A DNA stretch of 64,000 nucleotides, taken from Eutreptiella sp. 'Long Island Sound 2002'. Lineage: Eukaryota > Euglenozoa > Euglenophyceae > Eutreptiales > Eutreptiaceae. Within the stretch, counting starts at the first letter, position 1, and each line of letters opens with the position of its first letter. Location: assembly GCA_964036045.1 (NCBI GenBank), contig OZ038389.1, positions 42,965,119 through 43,029,118 on the forward strand, in the 5' to 3' direction. The translations under genes were made by a program, and so were the position numbers. The notes under the pieces are model-generated. The model saw nothing but the letters and a program-made list of their open reading frames with translations, was not told the DNA's origin and did not search any database. Positions 21,525 through 34,475 of the stretch are shown here, in pieces.

Positions 21525-24270
21525 TTGGGCCTGATGTACCAGGAATTTGAAATTTGGATCAGAATTTGATGAAACGGATGTGAGTGAGTAATGTACAAAG
21601 ATGAGCTCAGAATGTCTCGGAAGTGGACGAACAACCACCTGGCTCAACGCTGTAGGCTTGCCGCCACCGCGGAACCGGTCTGGTTGTCTTCGTTCACGCA
21701 CCGGACACCCCTCATTGCCCTCATGTGTACCTTTTGGAGGGGGGCGTGGTGCTTCCGGTCGCACGGCACCTTGAGGCGCCGGATTTCGTGCAGAATATGC
21801 TGGAATCTGTGGCGGAGGAGCTGGATCTCCGTCCACCACGACGGCCTTTGCTCCGTCCCTTTCAACTACACGGTCTGGCTTGCTCAGACAGTCAGTAAAT
21901 AGGACCGGAATCTCAGGATGAGCTCGCAGGTAATTTCTGAAACCTGTGGTATAACCATGTACAAAGGAAGAGGGAGGTTCCCAAGTATTTTCAGACTCAG
22001 GGAAACCCTTGTACTTGACAAGAAACCGCCAAGTACCCTCATTATCCTTAGAATGGTCGACAAAGCGTTCTACCTCGTAATTACCACCTTCAATCCTGCG
22101 TTCGGAAAGCCATTTGGAGGTCCAGAAAAGGGGTTTGACCCTGCCCTTTGAACTCGGAATCTCAGGCTTAAGCCTGTCTCCGCTCACCTCCAACTCCCGA
22201 TTCACATCCACACGTACCTTAAAACTGTTCTCCCTGACTCGAGAAACAATTTCAAAGGGACCTTCCCACAGGGGGAGAAGTTTGGAGTCTCCCTCCTGGG
22301 TAGTTTCACTCTTGCGGAGCCAAACACGGTCTCCCTTTTCGAGATCTTGTGGTTCTTTTCTGCCCTGGTTGGCAATGCTCAACCAATCTGCCGGGAATTT
22401 CTCAACAAGTCGCTTGGCCTCCTTTTCACCAGCCTGAATCTCGTCCAAAAATGCTGATGCATCCTTACATTCCCGTGGATGATCGTACGGGGGGTTCCAC
22501 CAGCACTTGTTTCGACCGAAAACAAGCTGATTGGGTGAGTACCCGTGATACAACTCTGTGTTGTGGTACCGGCGGAGCAGGGCGAAAAGGATCTCAAGCC
22601 AATCAACATCCTTGTCACTGGCGAGTTCCTTTCGCAACATATTAATTATGGTTTTTCCTGCTCGTTCGGCCGGCAATGCCCTGTGCTGGTGGGCCTCACA
22701 TCGAAGATGATGGATTCCCAGCCGAGCACAAAGGGTTTTCCACCACTCAGAAATATATGCACTGCCTGAATCAGTTAAAATCTCCGAGGGTACATCCCAG
22801 CACCCCATCCATGTCTGAGCACACCATTTGGCGGCAGCCTTGCCAGTCATGGCATTCACGTTGCAAGGCAACACATGAATGTACCCTGAGTGTCTACATT
22901 GAATTAATAACACACCATTGATTTTTTTGTTGGTCCAATGGCATTCCTCTCCCTCCAGGTCACCAAGGTAGAAGAAATCAGAGGTGACTCGGTCAAAGAG
23001 TCGCTCGGGTACAGGATGCGGCCTCAGATAGCCCTTAGGCTTGGCCGTAGCAGGCACCGCCACTGCACATTGGGCACATGATGAGGCCACTTTCATGCAG
23101 TGGGTGTGCAATCGAGCTGCAAAGAGACGATGTTTAATGGATTTCCAGAGTTTGGCGCCATGGGAATGAGGAGTCTCCCATTTGTGCCACCAGTTGACAA
23201 CTCTGGACGCCAATTTGTCAGGCACGCACAGTTTCCCATTCATCCACAGTTTTCCGTTGTCCAAAAAATATTCGGAATAAATTCCGTCCTGAAATGCTGA
23301 CTTTGAAGTCAAATGTTCGTAGATTTCTTGAAGCATATTATCAGATTTATATTCTTTGGACCAATCCTTGGTGAGCAGGGAGTCCTTGGGGATGGCCTGG
23401 GCTGGTGCCACAGGTTTTCGACCCAATGGATGGACACATCTGAACCGCACCACAGGATTTCGTCGTTTAACGAACTTGGGGGTGGATTCCCCAGGTTTAA
23501 CTACTCTGAGGGTGTCAACACGCACTGCAGAGCATTCGACATGGGAATGTGGGGGATGATCCTCCACTGTGATATCATGGCAGGGCAATCGACCCTGCCG
23601 GACTGAACACCGTAGACAGTGGCGCTTTTTCAACTGCCGTTCCTCAGCATCCCACTCATTTACTAACCCACGGTCTTGTTCAGTCCCATGGATGTTCGTC
23701 GACAGGCACACTTTGGAAGCAGGATATGCCCATGTGCTTAAAGCGTCAGCGACAGTGTTGTACTTGTCTGGAAGGTAAGCCACATGAGGATCGAAAAGAC
23801 TCAAAAGCTCGTGCCATCTAGCACGCCGTCCAGCAGGACCTGACACCGTGTTGACATGTTCTGGCGACCAATACTCAAGAGAGCGATGATCCGTCAGAAT
23901 TTCAACTTTGTTTGTGCGTATCCACGATTGGTATTTTTTTAAGGCACAGATGATGGCGTAGGTCTCCTGCTCACGGGGGGACCACTGCATTTGTCTGGGA
24001 GAAAGCTTCCTCGAACAGAATGCAAGCGGATAATGAGCCCCAGTTTCTAAATCTTGCTGTTCTAACACTGCCCCAACCGCATACTTACTAGCATCAGTCC
24101 TAAGGTACAAAGGGCGATCGAATTTGGGAAGGTGCAAAGTGGCGACTTCGCAAAGGGCGGCTTTTAATTGCACAAACGCCTCATCGCACTCGTCGGTCCA
24201 CTGCACTCGCACCTTGGAGCCTGCACGCCCAGCCTCCCTACCAACCTTGAGTAATTCAGTAAGGGGGGCG
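21525..24270 (-). pseudogene. G1m pol 3' part: RNase H, integrase, chromodomain
   Basis: The frame is open from 24268 through the 59-bp repeat and on into the LINE as far as 21258. RNase H shows LYLRTDASKYAVGAVLEQ, PREQETYAIICAL, ILTDHRSLEYW and YNTVADALS. Integrase has a zinc region with HKWETPHSHG and CAQC, then VTSDFFYLG, LTDSGSAYIS and LPAERAGKT as the acidic triad. The chromodomain is FLVKYKGFPESENTWEP. After it come a Pro-rich stretch and a tail ending in RCVVVS. G1p interrupts it upstream, between NFYHTFV and APLTELLK. No stop is seen in this stretch. Confidence 0.9.
24266..24270. repeat. G1p target-site duplication, left copy
   Basis: GGGCG immediately before the 5' LTR; identical to 35039-35043. 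Confidence 0.9.
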
Positions 24271-24803
24271 TGTAAGTGCGGCTAGCCCCATCTGCTCAGA
24301 TTTTCAGACATTCTGCCCAGATTGGCTACATTTTGGTCATTTTCTTTGCTTCGGCGGAATTGCCGCCTCGCAGCTCAGTCACAGGATATTTCCTATATAT
24401 TTCTGATATGCCGGATTTGATTCCGCGGTCCATTCCCCGTAAATCCACCGCGTTTCGCTATTTTAGCTGGAATCGCCATTTGCCGCTGACGCGCGCTCGC
24501 GGGCCAGATCGGCCAAACATTTTTACATAAATGGATTATTTAAAATCTTTTCAGACAGTTTTGGACACTCAGATGTATTTAGAATAATTCGCATCAATTT
24601 TCTTCATAGACTGGGATTTTCTGCCGGACCACAATCAGCATGGACCTTGCTTCTGTTGTCGCTGCTCTCGCCTCCGTTGGTGTCCGAGTATCCGGTTCTA
24701 CCCCCAATAACAACATCCAGGGAGACTCCTCGCGTGCCTGCCCCTCTGGTCTTGCCGGCCCCGAGCCCTCCGGCACCCACAACGACCCAGGGCAGCACTT
24801 TCA
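24271..24803 (+). repeat. G1p 5' LTR (contains the gag start codon)
   Basis: 533 bp, TGTAAGTGCGG...GCACTTTCA. TATATAT at 24394-24400 is a possible promoter element. It differs from the 3' LTR at four positions noticed by eye. The gag ATG is the 370th base of the LTR. Confidence 0.95.
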
Positions 24804-27675
24804 TGGTAGCAGAGGCTACCTGAATATTGTTCCTCTGGTGTCCCAACCACAGCTAGCTCCCCAGTACGGCCCCGTAGACTCCGCCACCTCCGGAGACGTA
24901 ACGGTTACGCTGCCGTGGTGCTGTGCGAACGAGGCCTTGAGAGGAATGCCTTGCGCAAGCCCAAATTGCCCAAGAAGGGTACAAATCAGCAGCTGTGGAG
25001 GCCCAGATTACAATCAAGATCCCAGTCGAAATTGGCCATCAAGTAGCTGGAATCTCCCAGCCTACGCTAATGGCAACGCTCCGGTGGAGCTTACGGACCT
25101 GGCAGGTACTAATACTCCTTACCAATGTCCACATTTTGAGACCATCGACGCCGACATTGACGACATTGAGATGGGTGGTCCAGGTGAGGTACCTACCTAC
25201 AATCGACCAGCCTCATGGGCACAATTGGACAACCATTTGTCTTCAGAAGTGACCCGTAACCTTGAGGCGCTTGAGGCCCTTTGTCTATTAGCCACGTCTA
25301 AGCTGATAGGTCAAGAAAGAATCGCCTCTGATTTTTTATTTGAATATTTTTTCCTTCTTCAGGAAGAAATTAATACCAGGATGTGGTGGTGTTCTCAAGA
25401 AGATGAATCTTTTGCCATTTTCTTGCAGATCTGGGAGGCAAGCCCCTTCCCGAAGGAGAAGACCAAGGCACCTGTTGCCGGGCCCTCCGCCCCTCACCCC
25501 TCTGTTTCCATCCGCGACGATCTAGCCGCCGCGGTTGAGGAAGGAATTTTAGAGGCAGCTAGGCAGGCAAGCCTGGAAATTAGGACTGAAGGAGCTCCAC
25601 AAGTGGACTCCTGGCTGCGAACCACTGAGATTAGTGGTCCGACAGCCTGCTCAGGCCCTTCAGGACACGGTATGTACTGTCCTGCCGACTGCTCTTGCAG
25701 ATTACAGCGAGATACTGAGCTCCAATTGCTCAAAGATCAAATGCAACTGATCATTCAGACGCTGGGAATTAAAGATCTTTTCAAGACCCACATGAGGTCT
25801 GAGGGCGCATCATCGGTGGAACAAACAACAGAACCGTCGGAGGAGGCGACAGAAATTTTTTCGATTGCTCCTTCGGTTGACTCTAAGACCACCGACGCAA
25901 GGATCAGCAGGACTAAGCTAAAGGAAAGGGTTACAATCTCTCGATCTCAGAGTAGATCGGCGAAGGCTAGGACTGAGGTTCAGAATGCCAAACGAACTGC
26001 CTCCCGTACTACCCTTCCTGCTGTTGATTCCAATGCAATAGCCCAGATGTTGCTCGCCCAGACCCTCGCCGGAGCTGGTGTGGCTAATGATGCCGCCAAG
26101 GTGTCTGCCATTACGGCCGGTGTTGGGCTGGATTCACTCCTAAATCCCACTTCATTGCGACTTCGTCAGGTTGCCAAGCAACCGAAGTATAATGGGAACC
26201 CCAGACGTTGGCCTCAGTTCCAACGGGAATTTAAATTGTGGGTTAAGACTCAAAAGCTCCAGGATGATCAGTTCCTGATGGCCCTCTTGGACTGCCTTGA
26301 GGGAGCGCCGGCCAACACTTGGCTCAGGACCTGGAGTGATCGTGAGGATTCAAGTTCCCCCCTTACCTTTGATGAGGTGTGGGAACAGTTGGAGGTACGT
26401 GGATCCCGGTTGCCAGAGGACCATTACCACCAGATGTTGAAGAATTTTCCTTCGTTCTCGCGATTAATCTTGCACGAAGTGCAAGACAAAAGACAGCGCT
26501 TCTGGAATCTCGTAGAAGAATCTGAACATTCAGGCGAAAAATTTTCTAGTGCCGAGCTGAAAAATCTGATTTTTGACAAGATCCCCTCAGAAACCGCCGC
26601 CACCCTTCGGAATAGACAGTCCGAAGAAAAGGTCAAGACCTGGTGGGCGGAAGTCGATGGCTTTGACACCTCGGCCAACAGGTTTACCGTCAGGGAGGCA
26701 CTTCAAAAGTGCTCCCCCACGTCGTTTACCAAGGTGAAACTCACTGAAAACACGTGGAAAATCAAATTTAATGAACAGGAGGATCGGGACTTGTTTGTCC
26801 AAGTCCTCAATAGGGGAGTAAGTTTCCACGGCCATCGCCTGAAGGCCAGGAACTGGGTGTTTTCGTTTACCCCGCAGGAACTGTGGGAAGAGGTTGAGAG
26901 GCTCGCTGACGCCGCCAATCAAAATTTCCATGAGGGTCTTGGGGGAAACAGGAATACCCAGCAAAACACCCAAAATGGGGCCCAAAAGGGTAACAAAAAG
27001 GTGAATGACACCCGGAATGTTCAGGATCATTGTAGCATCTGCCTTCTTTTAGGTTCTACGAACCGAGCTAAGACGCATTCTACTGCTAATCACCGATGGT
27101 CTGCTTACGATCACAAGGTGATTGGTGAAAATGTCAGTAATTCACAGAATTCAGACAGGAATGACAGACAGGTGCATGGTGCAAAGGGGGGAAAGGGTAA
27201 TCCGACCCCCTCCGGTGGAAACAAAAACACTGGAGGTCCTGGCGGGTCCCAAGGCAAAGGAAATCGGACTCCATCCGGCTCCGGTGGGCAGCCGAACGGC
27301 CAGACAAGTCCCAATGTCAACGCCGGAGGCGGAAATCGAAATCCAGGTCAAACCCCTCAATCCGGTACAAACAAAGGAAATGCTCCAGGATCACAGGGTA
27401 AAGGTAAGGGAAATCCTTCAGGAACCCCTTTCTCTGGTAAGGGCAGAGGGCGTGGTGACGGTGGTGGTCCATCATCCGGCGGCCGTGGCCGTGGACGTGG
27501 AAAAGGCAACCATCGTGTGGATCAGGTCTCAGGTGCAGACCAGGTGTCCGATGCGGATCGAGATTATGTCGAAAATGCCCTGAATCCAGCAGATGATCCG
27601 TTCCAAGATGAGTGGATCGACGAATCAGGCTGTGTTCACAATGTTAATGCAGCCGCTGGAGGTCAGAACGCCTAG
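24640..27675 (+). CDS. G1p gag polyprotein
   Basis: 1,011 codons from the ATG at 24640 inside the LTR to TAG at 27673-27675. I chose this start because it is the first ATG of the frame and G1m has its counterpart at the same place. The long N-terminal region is weakly conserved. The capsid-like Retrotrans_gag region starts near 26150 (AKQPKYNGNPRRWPQF) and runs to about 26930. A zinc-finger-like motif follows at 27031 (CSICLLLGSTNRAKTHSTANH), a CCHH arrangement rather than the usual CCHC knuckle. The C-terminus is Gly/Asn/Lys/Arg-rich (KGRGRGDGGG), likely RNA-binding. It packages element RNA into particles. Confidence 0.9.
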   Translation: MDLASVVAALASVGVRVSGSTPNNNIQGDSSRACPSGLAGPEPSGTHNDPGQHFHGSRGYLNIVPLVSQPQLAPQYGPVDSATSGDVTVTLPWCCANEALRGMPCASPNCPRRVQISSCGGPDYNQDPSRNWPSSSWNLPAYANGNAPVELTDLAGTNTPYQCPHFETIDADIDDIEMGGPGEVPTYNRPASWAQLDNHLSSEVTRNLEALEALCLLATSKLIGQERIASDFLFEYFFLLQEEINTRMWWCSQEDESFAIFLQIWEASPFPKEKTKAPVAGPSAPHPSVSIRDDLAAAVEEGILEAARQASLEIRTEGAPQVDSWLRTTEISGPTACSGPSGHGMYCPADCSCRLQRDTELQLLKDQMQLIIQTLGIKDLFKTHMRSEGASSVEQTTEPSEEATEIFSIAPSVDSKTTDARISRTKLKERVTISRSQSRSAKARTEVQNAKRTASRTTLPAVDSNAIAQMLLAQTLAGAGVANDAAKVSAITAGVGLDSLLNPTSLRLRQVAKQPKYNGNPRRWPQFQREFKLWVKTQKLQDDQFLMALLDCLEGAPANTWLRTWSDREDSSSPLTFDEVWEQLEVRGSRLPEDHYHQMLKNFPSFSRLILHEVQDKRQRFWNLVEESEHSGEKFSSAELKNLIFDKIPSETAATLRNRQSEEKVKTWWAEVDGFDTSANRFTVREALQKCSPTSFTKVKLTENTWKIKFNEQEDRDLFVQVLNRGVSFHGHRLKARNWVFSFTPQELWEEVERLADAANQNFHEGLGGNRNTQQNTQNGAQKGNKKVNDTRNVQDHCSICLLLGSTNRAKTHSTANHRWSAYDHKVIGENVSNSQNSDRNDRQVHGAKGGKGNPTPSGGNKNTGGPGGSQGKGNRTPSGSGGQPNGQTSPNVNAGGGNRNPGQTPQSGTNKGNAPGSQGKGKGNPSGTPFSGKGRGRGDGGGPSSGGRGRGRGKGNHRVDQVSGADQVSDADRDYVENALNPADDPFQDEWIDESGCVHNVNAAAGGQNA
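24804..24815 (+). promoter_or_regulatory. G1p primer binding site (initiator tRNA-Met type)
   Basis: TGGTAGCAGAGG directly follows the LTR. It is the complement of a tRNA 3' end CCUCUGCUA-CCA, as in many initiator tRNA-Met molecules. It is also read as codons for GSRG inside gag. Confidence 0.9.
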
Positions 27676-30600
27676 GGGAGCCACGAAAATCGCCCCTCCC
27701 CAGGCGATTTCAGGCATGATCCCCAAATTCCTGATCGACCATTACTTGATGTAGGGTCGCTTGTCTCCTCTCCCCTGGATCCGGCAGCGGATCCTTCTGT
27801 TGTAGTGGACGAGGTTGGTGTACAGTCCAAGCACAGGGCTCGTCAGTTTGTCACAAAGCTGTGGGTCTCTGATTGCAAGGGAAATTTCCACCTCGCCACT
27901 TGTTTGTGTGACAATGGATCAGAGGTAAATCTCCAATCCAAGTCATTCTTACCCGACGACTGCGTGTTTGAATCGCCTCATCCTGTTACCCTCGAGGGAG
28001 TTTCTGGACATTCTCTCGCAGGTGGGCAACGCGGTTGTTATATATCAACTCATTTGGTCGCTCAAGACCTTTGGGAAGAGGAAAATGTGGAAGAAGTTGT
28101 CCTTAAGGATGACTACTTCTATCGTGCTGACATAAAGTATGACCTTTATTTGGGCCATCCTTGGCTTCGCAAGAACAGGGTAGCGCCCGTAGGTCATCGT
28201 CGTTGTTTTTTGCTGGAGTCAGGTCCCTTGGAGCGTCCTGAATTTCGTTTTTTGCACGCAGGGTTTAAAAGTGCAGAAGAATTTTTGAAGCAAAAGGTGA
28301 CACCAAAATTTGGTGAAGATGTCACCATTGCAGAGGTGAATGGGAGTGCCGATTACTCCCAAGAGTTAGAATGTCTTCGTAGGGACTCCCAGCCACGACG
28401 CCCTTCGCGCTGGCACTCTTCATCCTACAGAGTTGTCGACAAATGGCGCGATGCAATTTGTGAATATTTTCATGAACACCATTCCTTTTGGCCCCAGTAT
28501 GATGCCTTTGCTAACCGTATGAACAAGCGCTTTGACAAGCACTTCAGCGACGCTTGGACCCACAAATGGGACAAGAAGTTGTGGATTAATCCTCCGTTTC
28601 ACTTAATCCAGCAGGTCATCCACAAAATCAAGCAAGATAAAACCCAGGCAATTTTAGTTGTGCCCTTGTGGGACGACAAGCCTTGGTTTCAGGAATTACA
28701 AGACATTTGTGTAGATTACATCGAACTTCCCAGGAAGATTAAGCTGTATGCCAGGGACGACACAGGTCCCCTGCCACAGCGGTCCTGGAGTTCGCTTGCA
28801 TTCCTGGTGGATGGAAAGCTTTCTGACTCTAATTCTGCTGATTCTGGTACAGATTCCTATGTTGGGTCTGAATCTGAGGTTGAGCGTGGTACTGATAATG
28901 AATCTATTTTTTCTGATATTTGTCCGTCAGATACCCAAGGTGATTCAACGTCCAATGGATCCGCCTCGTCTCCCTCTTCCCCAATACGGTCGACATCGAA
29001 AAGAATCTTCAGTGCACGGGCGAGGAAAAACCTCCAATCGCGCCGCAAATTCAGAGTTTTTTATGAAAAACCCCCTGTGGAAGCTTTCATGGATCCTTTC
29101 GAGGAGCTGGATCACGAAGAGAATCTCTGGGATTTCGACACACGACCCACCTATCTTCAAGAGGCAGTTGATACGGACCTGTTTAGGGACATCCGTAAGA
29201 AGATTCTTCCTGCCAAAGCCGAAGAAGTCGCCAAAGTTTTTTCGACAGTAATTCCTGGCGATCAGGTGGACACTGAATTGTGTTCCAAGTCAAGAGAAAA
29301 GATTTTTGAGGAACGGAAGGACACAACCCTTTCAGGGAAGTTGATCAAAGACCCCCCTGTCCGTGGGCAGTTCGGTGAAGCCTTCATCGAGCTTCGTGAA
29401 GGGTACAAGGCAAAAAAACAGCGCCCTTATGAAAATCATGGACACAAACATGAGATACTCAGAAAAATCATCGAGAGAAATCTCAGGGAATTTGGTTGGC
29501 TTGAGGGTTGTATGACCAGCGAATGGTGCTGTTCACCCTTCACAGTCCCGAAGCCACCGCCTGCAGACCAGAACACCATTGATGGTTGGCGAATGGTTGT
29601 TGATTTTCGCAATCTCAACGCCGAAACAAAGGCGGATTCACACCCCCTGCCCCTCATTGAGGAGGAAATCGCCAAGAGGGCAAGAGGTCGTTTGTTTTCT
29701 GTGCTGGATCTCCGTCACGGCTTTCACCAAATGCCGTTGAGGAAGGACAGCCGACCTCTCACCTGTATGTGCACGCCATGTGGCCCAGTCCAATGGACGG
29801 TCATGCCCATGGGCCTGAAGAACGCCCCCTCATTTTTTCAAAGAATGATGGAGGATGTGCTGTTCACAACCCATCCTGAGCTTCGTGCCTTCGTGAGCGT
29901 GTACATAGATGACATAATCATCGCGACGGAAGGGGAGGGACTGACCGAAGCCGAGCTGGTAGCCCTACATGAGAAGCAGCTGAACCAAGTTTTGGACATT
30001 CTTGACGCTAATCAGCTGATTTGTGGGCCAAAGAAGGGAAAATTATTTTTAAAATCAGTCGAATTTTGTGGTTCTCTCCTAGAGAATGGCACTCGACGAC
30101 CCAGTCCAGGGAAGCTCGTCGCTATTCAGAAGTGGAAGCGCCCTGAGACGATCACGGAGTTGAGAGGATTCCTGGGTTGTTGCAATTTTTACCACACTTT
30201 TGTGCCGAATTATGCCAAATTTGCTGCCCCCCTTACTGAATTACTGAAGGTAGGGAGAGATGCGGGCAAGGCAGGTTCAAAGGTTCGTGTCAAGTGGACT
30301 GACGAGTGCGAGGAGGCCTTCGATCACTTGAAGGCGGCCCTCTGTGAAGTCGCCACGTTGCATGTGCCCCAATTTGACCGACCCTTCTACATTAGAACCG
30401 ACGCTTCTAGGTACGCGATCGGAGCTGTTCTTGAACAGGTTGATGAGGCCACCGGCGATCATTACCCTCTTGCATTTTGGTCTCGGAAGCTAGCCCCACG
30501 CCAAATGCAATGGTCGCCGCGTGAGCAAGAAACCTACGCCATCATCTGTGCTTTAAAAAAGTACCAATCGTGGGTTGGCACCAATCGAGTCGAGGTCCTG

Positions 30601-32859
30601 ACGGATCATCGATCTCTGGAGTATTGGGCCACTGAACACATTGATACTGTCGCGAGCCCAGCTGGCCGACGGGCCAGATGGCACGAATTTCTCAGTCTGT
30701 TTGACCTCCATGTGTCGTATTTGCCTGGAAAACACAACACGGTAGCGGATGCTCTGAGCCGATGGGCTTACCCCGCCTCAGAGGGGCTGCAAAGTACCAA
30801 CATCCATGGTACGGAGCAGGACCGCCATGTCATCATCGAATGGGATCAGGAATAAAAGAAACTCATTCGACGTGCATGCATGCAGTGCGCTGTTAAACAG
30901 CACGCATTGCCGTGTCACGACATCACGGCCATCACAGATCCGGCGCATGCCCATGAGATCTGCACCAAAACACTGAAAGTCGTGGAAAAAGTCACCGATC
31001 CCTCTTCAGGGAGTGTGAAACGGTTTGACTACACCCGACGAGTAAGTCGATTTCGGTTGATCCAAGGCATTAAGCGCCGAGATCCGGCCAAAACTCCACC
31101 CCTGCCGAAGGATTCCCTGATCATCCGTGACTGGACGTCCGATTACCTGCAGGATCCCATGTTTAAAGAGGTCTTTGGAAATCTCAAATCCAAAGATGCT
31201 CACAGGGATGGGATTTTTGCTGAGTACTCGTTGGATGGGGGGAAGCTGTGGATGGAGGGTAAATTGTGTGTGCCAGACGCCCTAGCCCCCCGAGTGTTAA
31301 ACTGGTGGCACAAATGGGAGTCCCCCCACGCACATGGCCGTCGACTGTGGTCGATGATTAAGCATAGGTTGTTTGGATCGAGGCTCTACACTCATTGCAT
31401 GAAAGTAGCCGCCGGATGTGCCCAATGTGCTGTCTGGACGCCCCCCAGCGCGAAGAAGCACGGCCATCTGAGGCCTCATCCTATTCCGGAGCGCCTCTTT
31501 AACAGAGTCACGAGTGATTTCTTCTATCTCGGTGAACTCGATGACGAAGAGTGCCATTGGACTAACAAAAAAGTCAATGGTGTGCTCCTTATTCAGTGCC
31601 GTCATTCCGGCTACATTCAAGTGTTGCCTTGCAACATTGAGTCGATGACTGGCAAGGCTGCCGCCAAATGGTGCGCGCAGACCTGGATGGGAGGTTGGGA
31701 CGTCCCATCCGAGGTGGTGACGGATTCAGGCAAAGAGTACACCTCCGAATGGTGGAGAGAATTATGTGCTCGCCTTGGAATCCACCACCTCCGATGTGAA
31801 ATCCACTCGCATCGAGCGCTGCCTGGCGAAAGAGCCGGCCGCTCACTTATAAATATGCTTCGTAAGGAGCTCGCGAGTGAAAAGGATTTCCATTGGCTTG
31901 AGATTCTGTTCGCCATGCTTCGCCGTTACCACAACACGCCTTTGTATCATGGCCTTTCTCCAAATGAAATTGTCTTTGGACGAAAGAAGTGTTGGTGGAA
32001 CATGCCGTTGAATAATCCTCGCCCCTGTAAGGATGCTTCGCTGTTTTTGGACGAAGTCCAACGAGCAGATAAATCTGTGTCGAAATTAATCGAGAAGCAT
32101 CAAGCTGACTGGCTTTGGGTCCAGAATCAAGGCCGAAAAAACCCCCACAATTTTGAAGTCGATGATCGAGTTTGGCTTCGAAAATCCGAAACCACCATGG
32201 ACGGAGATGACAAGCTTCTTCCCTTGTGGGAGGGGCCATTCGCTGTTACAGCGCGTCTTGGTGAGAACAGGTGGAGGATTCGTGTGGATGTCAGCAGGGA
32301 AATTGACGTTTCGGGCGATCGCCTCAAGAGAGAGATCCCCTCCCCCAAGGATCGGGTTAAACCCCTTTTTTGGACTGCAAAACACTTGTCCGATCGGGTC
32401 ATCGAAGGGGGGAAGTACGAACTCAAGAGGATTGTTGAAGCAAGACGTGACGCCAAGGGCGAATGGGAATTTCTGTGTGAGTGGAGGGGCTTTGATTCCA
32501 GTCATAACAACTGGGAACCAGCCCAATCTTTTGTCCATGGATACACCAAGGGGTTCATTGACTTCCTGAAGAAGCACCCCGAAATTGGCGTACTCCTGAC
32601 AGATTGTTTGTCGAAACCAGACAGACAAGTGGAGAGCGACGGAAAACGACCTGTGGTGAATCGAGATCCAGCCTTTTACGGCCCTCAGCAGCCACATTCC
32701 AGGGCTGATCCGTCGATCCCCCCTCCTGCGGTCAGGCCAGCCCAGGAGCCAAATGAGGACCAAGCTTCGAGTTCGGCCGCTGATTTGCAGCGCCCAAGCC
32801 GTACCAGGGCCCGACCAGACAGGTTGGTGGTCACCTGTATTCGTGCTTGGCCAAATTGA
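27676..32859 (+). pseudogene. G1p pol polyprotein: PR, NPPF module, RT, RNase H, integrase, chromodomain (one premature stop)
   Basis: Directly follows the gag TAG in the same frame; 1,728 codons including an internal TAA (30853-30855) and the final TGA. Protease: LCDNGSEVNL at about 27904, with DNG replacing DTG/DSG. Module: about 28417-28815, with AFANRMN, WINPPFHL (28582-28605) and AILVVPLWDDKPWF. RT: VLDLRHGFHQM, MGLKNAPSFFQRMM, VYIDDIIIAT. RNase H: YIRTDASRYAIGAVLEQ, REQETYAII, LTDHRSLEY, NTVADALSR. Integrase: HKWESPHAHG, CAQC, VTSDFFYLG, VTDSGKEYTS, LPGERAGRS. Chromodomain: EFLCEWRGFDSSHNNWEP, which would bind modified histone tails. G1m has a Glu codon near the position of the TAA, so this is one nonsense mutation between RNase H and integrase. 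Confidence 0.92.
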
Positions 32860-34475
32860 GGAAGCCATCCTACCACATTCTGCTTAATCCACTGTTCATT
32901 CTTTCTGTTTATGTTATGATGTGGAGAACTGCGAATGTTTGATAATTTGACTTCAATCAACTTTTCTTTGGTCTCCGTTCGGCAGACAAGGCGTAGATAC
33001 GCTGACGGAGTGTGCTGCCGTGTTCAGAAAAAACCAAACTCAGGCTTAATTCAGGCAGATTCGGGGTAATCTTGTCTCTGTTGGTCTGTGCATCTTTGGA
33101 ATGTGGCTACTCGTGCAGATGGAAGCAAATGTACATAATCAAAACGCTGGCCAGCGACATTCACCCCTACAGGTAACCCCTGTAGTACTGGCTGCACCAG
33201 ATGCGACGCCAGGAACTCAGATCATACCTTCATTTGCTGTGATGCTGACGCCAAAGTCCAGATTCAGATCCAGGATCCTCAAATTTACCTTGAATTTCTC
33301 AGGTTTGTCCATCATTCTGCCACTGTTGTACGAAACCCAGACGTCAATTGTTCAGACAATCTTCATCTAGGAGCTCTAGGGACTTCTAACAGCCACCTCT
33401 GAAGTCCGTAAGCTTCGTTGTGTTTTTGGCACACGCCAATGTGAGCTCAATCCGACCTGAAACTGTCGAGAATGGTGAATCCAAGTGTCTTGTGGGACTT
33501 CATCGAAAGATTGGCTTTGTCCAAGTCGATTGACACCACCGCCACTGTAAATTCGGTGTCTCTCAGTTATATACTGTCAGTAAAGCGCCTTCAGCGAACC
33601 TTCGGCGCGTTACATGCCAAGGATCCAGGGCTAGCATGTCCCATCATGATGCATCATCACATGATCCACATTTTGATAGAATCTGTTAGATGCTCGCGAA
33701 CCAACGTGCCGGAAAGCACAATTGAGCTGAATAAACGACAATATATATTAACTTTAGTCTAAACGAAAGTGTTAGTAGTTTCAGTTCCAGACATTCCGCT
33801 TCATTTCACCTCCATCTTAGGGAATTTCCTCATTTTAGGACAATTCAGATTGATTTCCTTGTCATCTCCTCTCATTCCTTGAAGATCTGTTTAGATCTAA
33901 GTGAACAGAAGAACATCTCTACCTTCGGTGGTTCACTTAGGGTCTGTAGACTACATGTGTATTTGTTTAACCTCTCCGTGATTGTTTAATCTCCTTCATC
34001 TCTGCTCAATTTAACTCTCATTATTGCTGAATTTTGTGATCATCCACCAGATGCGCCAATTCTGAGCCACATGCTGTACTTTTCAGAACGAGAAAAGCGG
34101 GATTAACACGATGTAGAGTTCGGCGAGGACACCGTAGCGTGCCCGCGACAGCGAAACTGTGCCAGAGCGCCGAGATGTCACTTCAATTCTTGATCCCCCC
34201 ACTCAATCCACCAATAATCTACCTCATTCTCAACCAATGCATGGTTTGGTATCGATTCTCGATAAGTTTACATGCTTTTTAGCCCCTGACCTAATGTTTT
34301 ACTGCACGGAGGACTGTTCGTCACTTCTCATTCTGTCTCATTTCAGGTTCATCCACCCTGATTCAGTGCCAATTCAGCCCAAATCAGGTCAGATCAAGCA
34401 GATTTCGCCCCATCGAGGCTACATTTCTATGTTTTTCTGGGACTTACCCGCACTACGTTCTTCGTTGACGTAGCG
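32860..34475 (+). other. G1p 3' untranslated region
   Basis: About 1.6 kb without a credible gene between the pol stop and the PPT hairpin. It is partly similar in short words to 6.0-7.5 kb of G1m. Confidence 0.7.
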
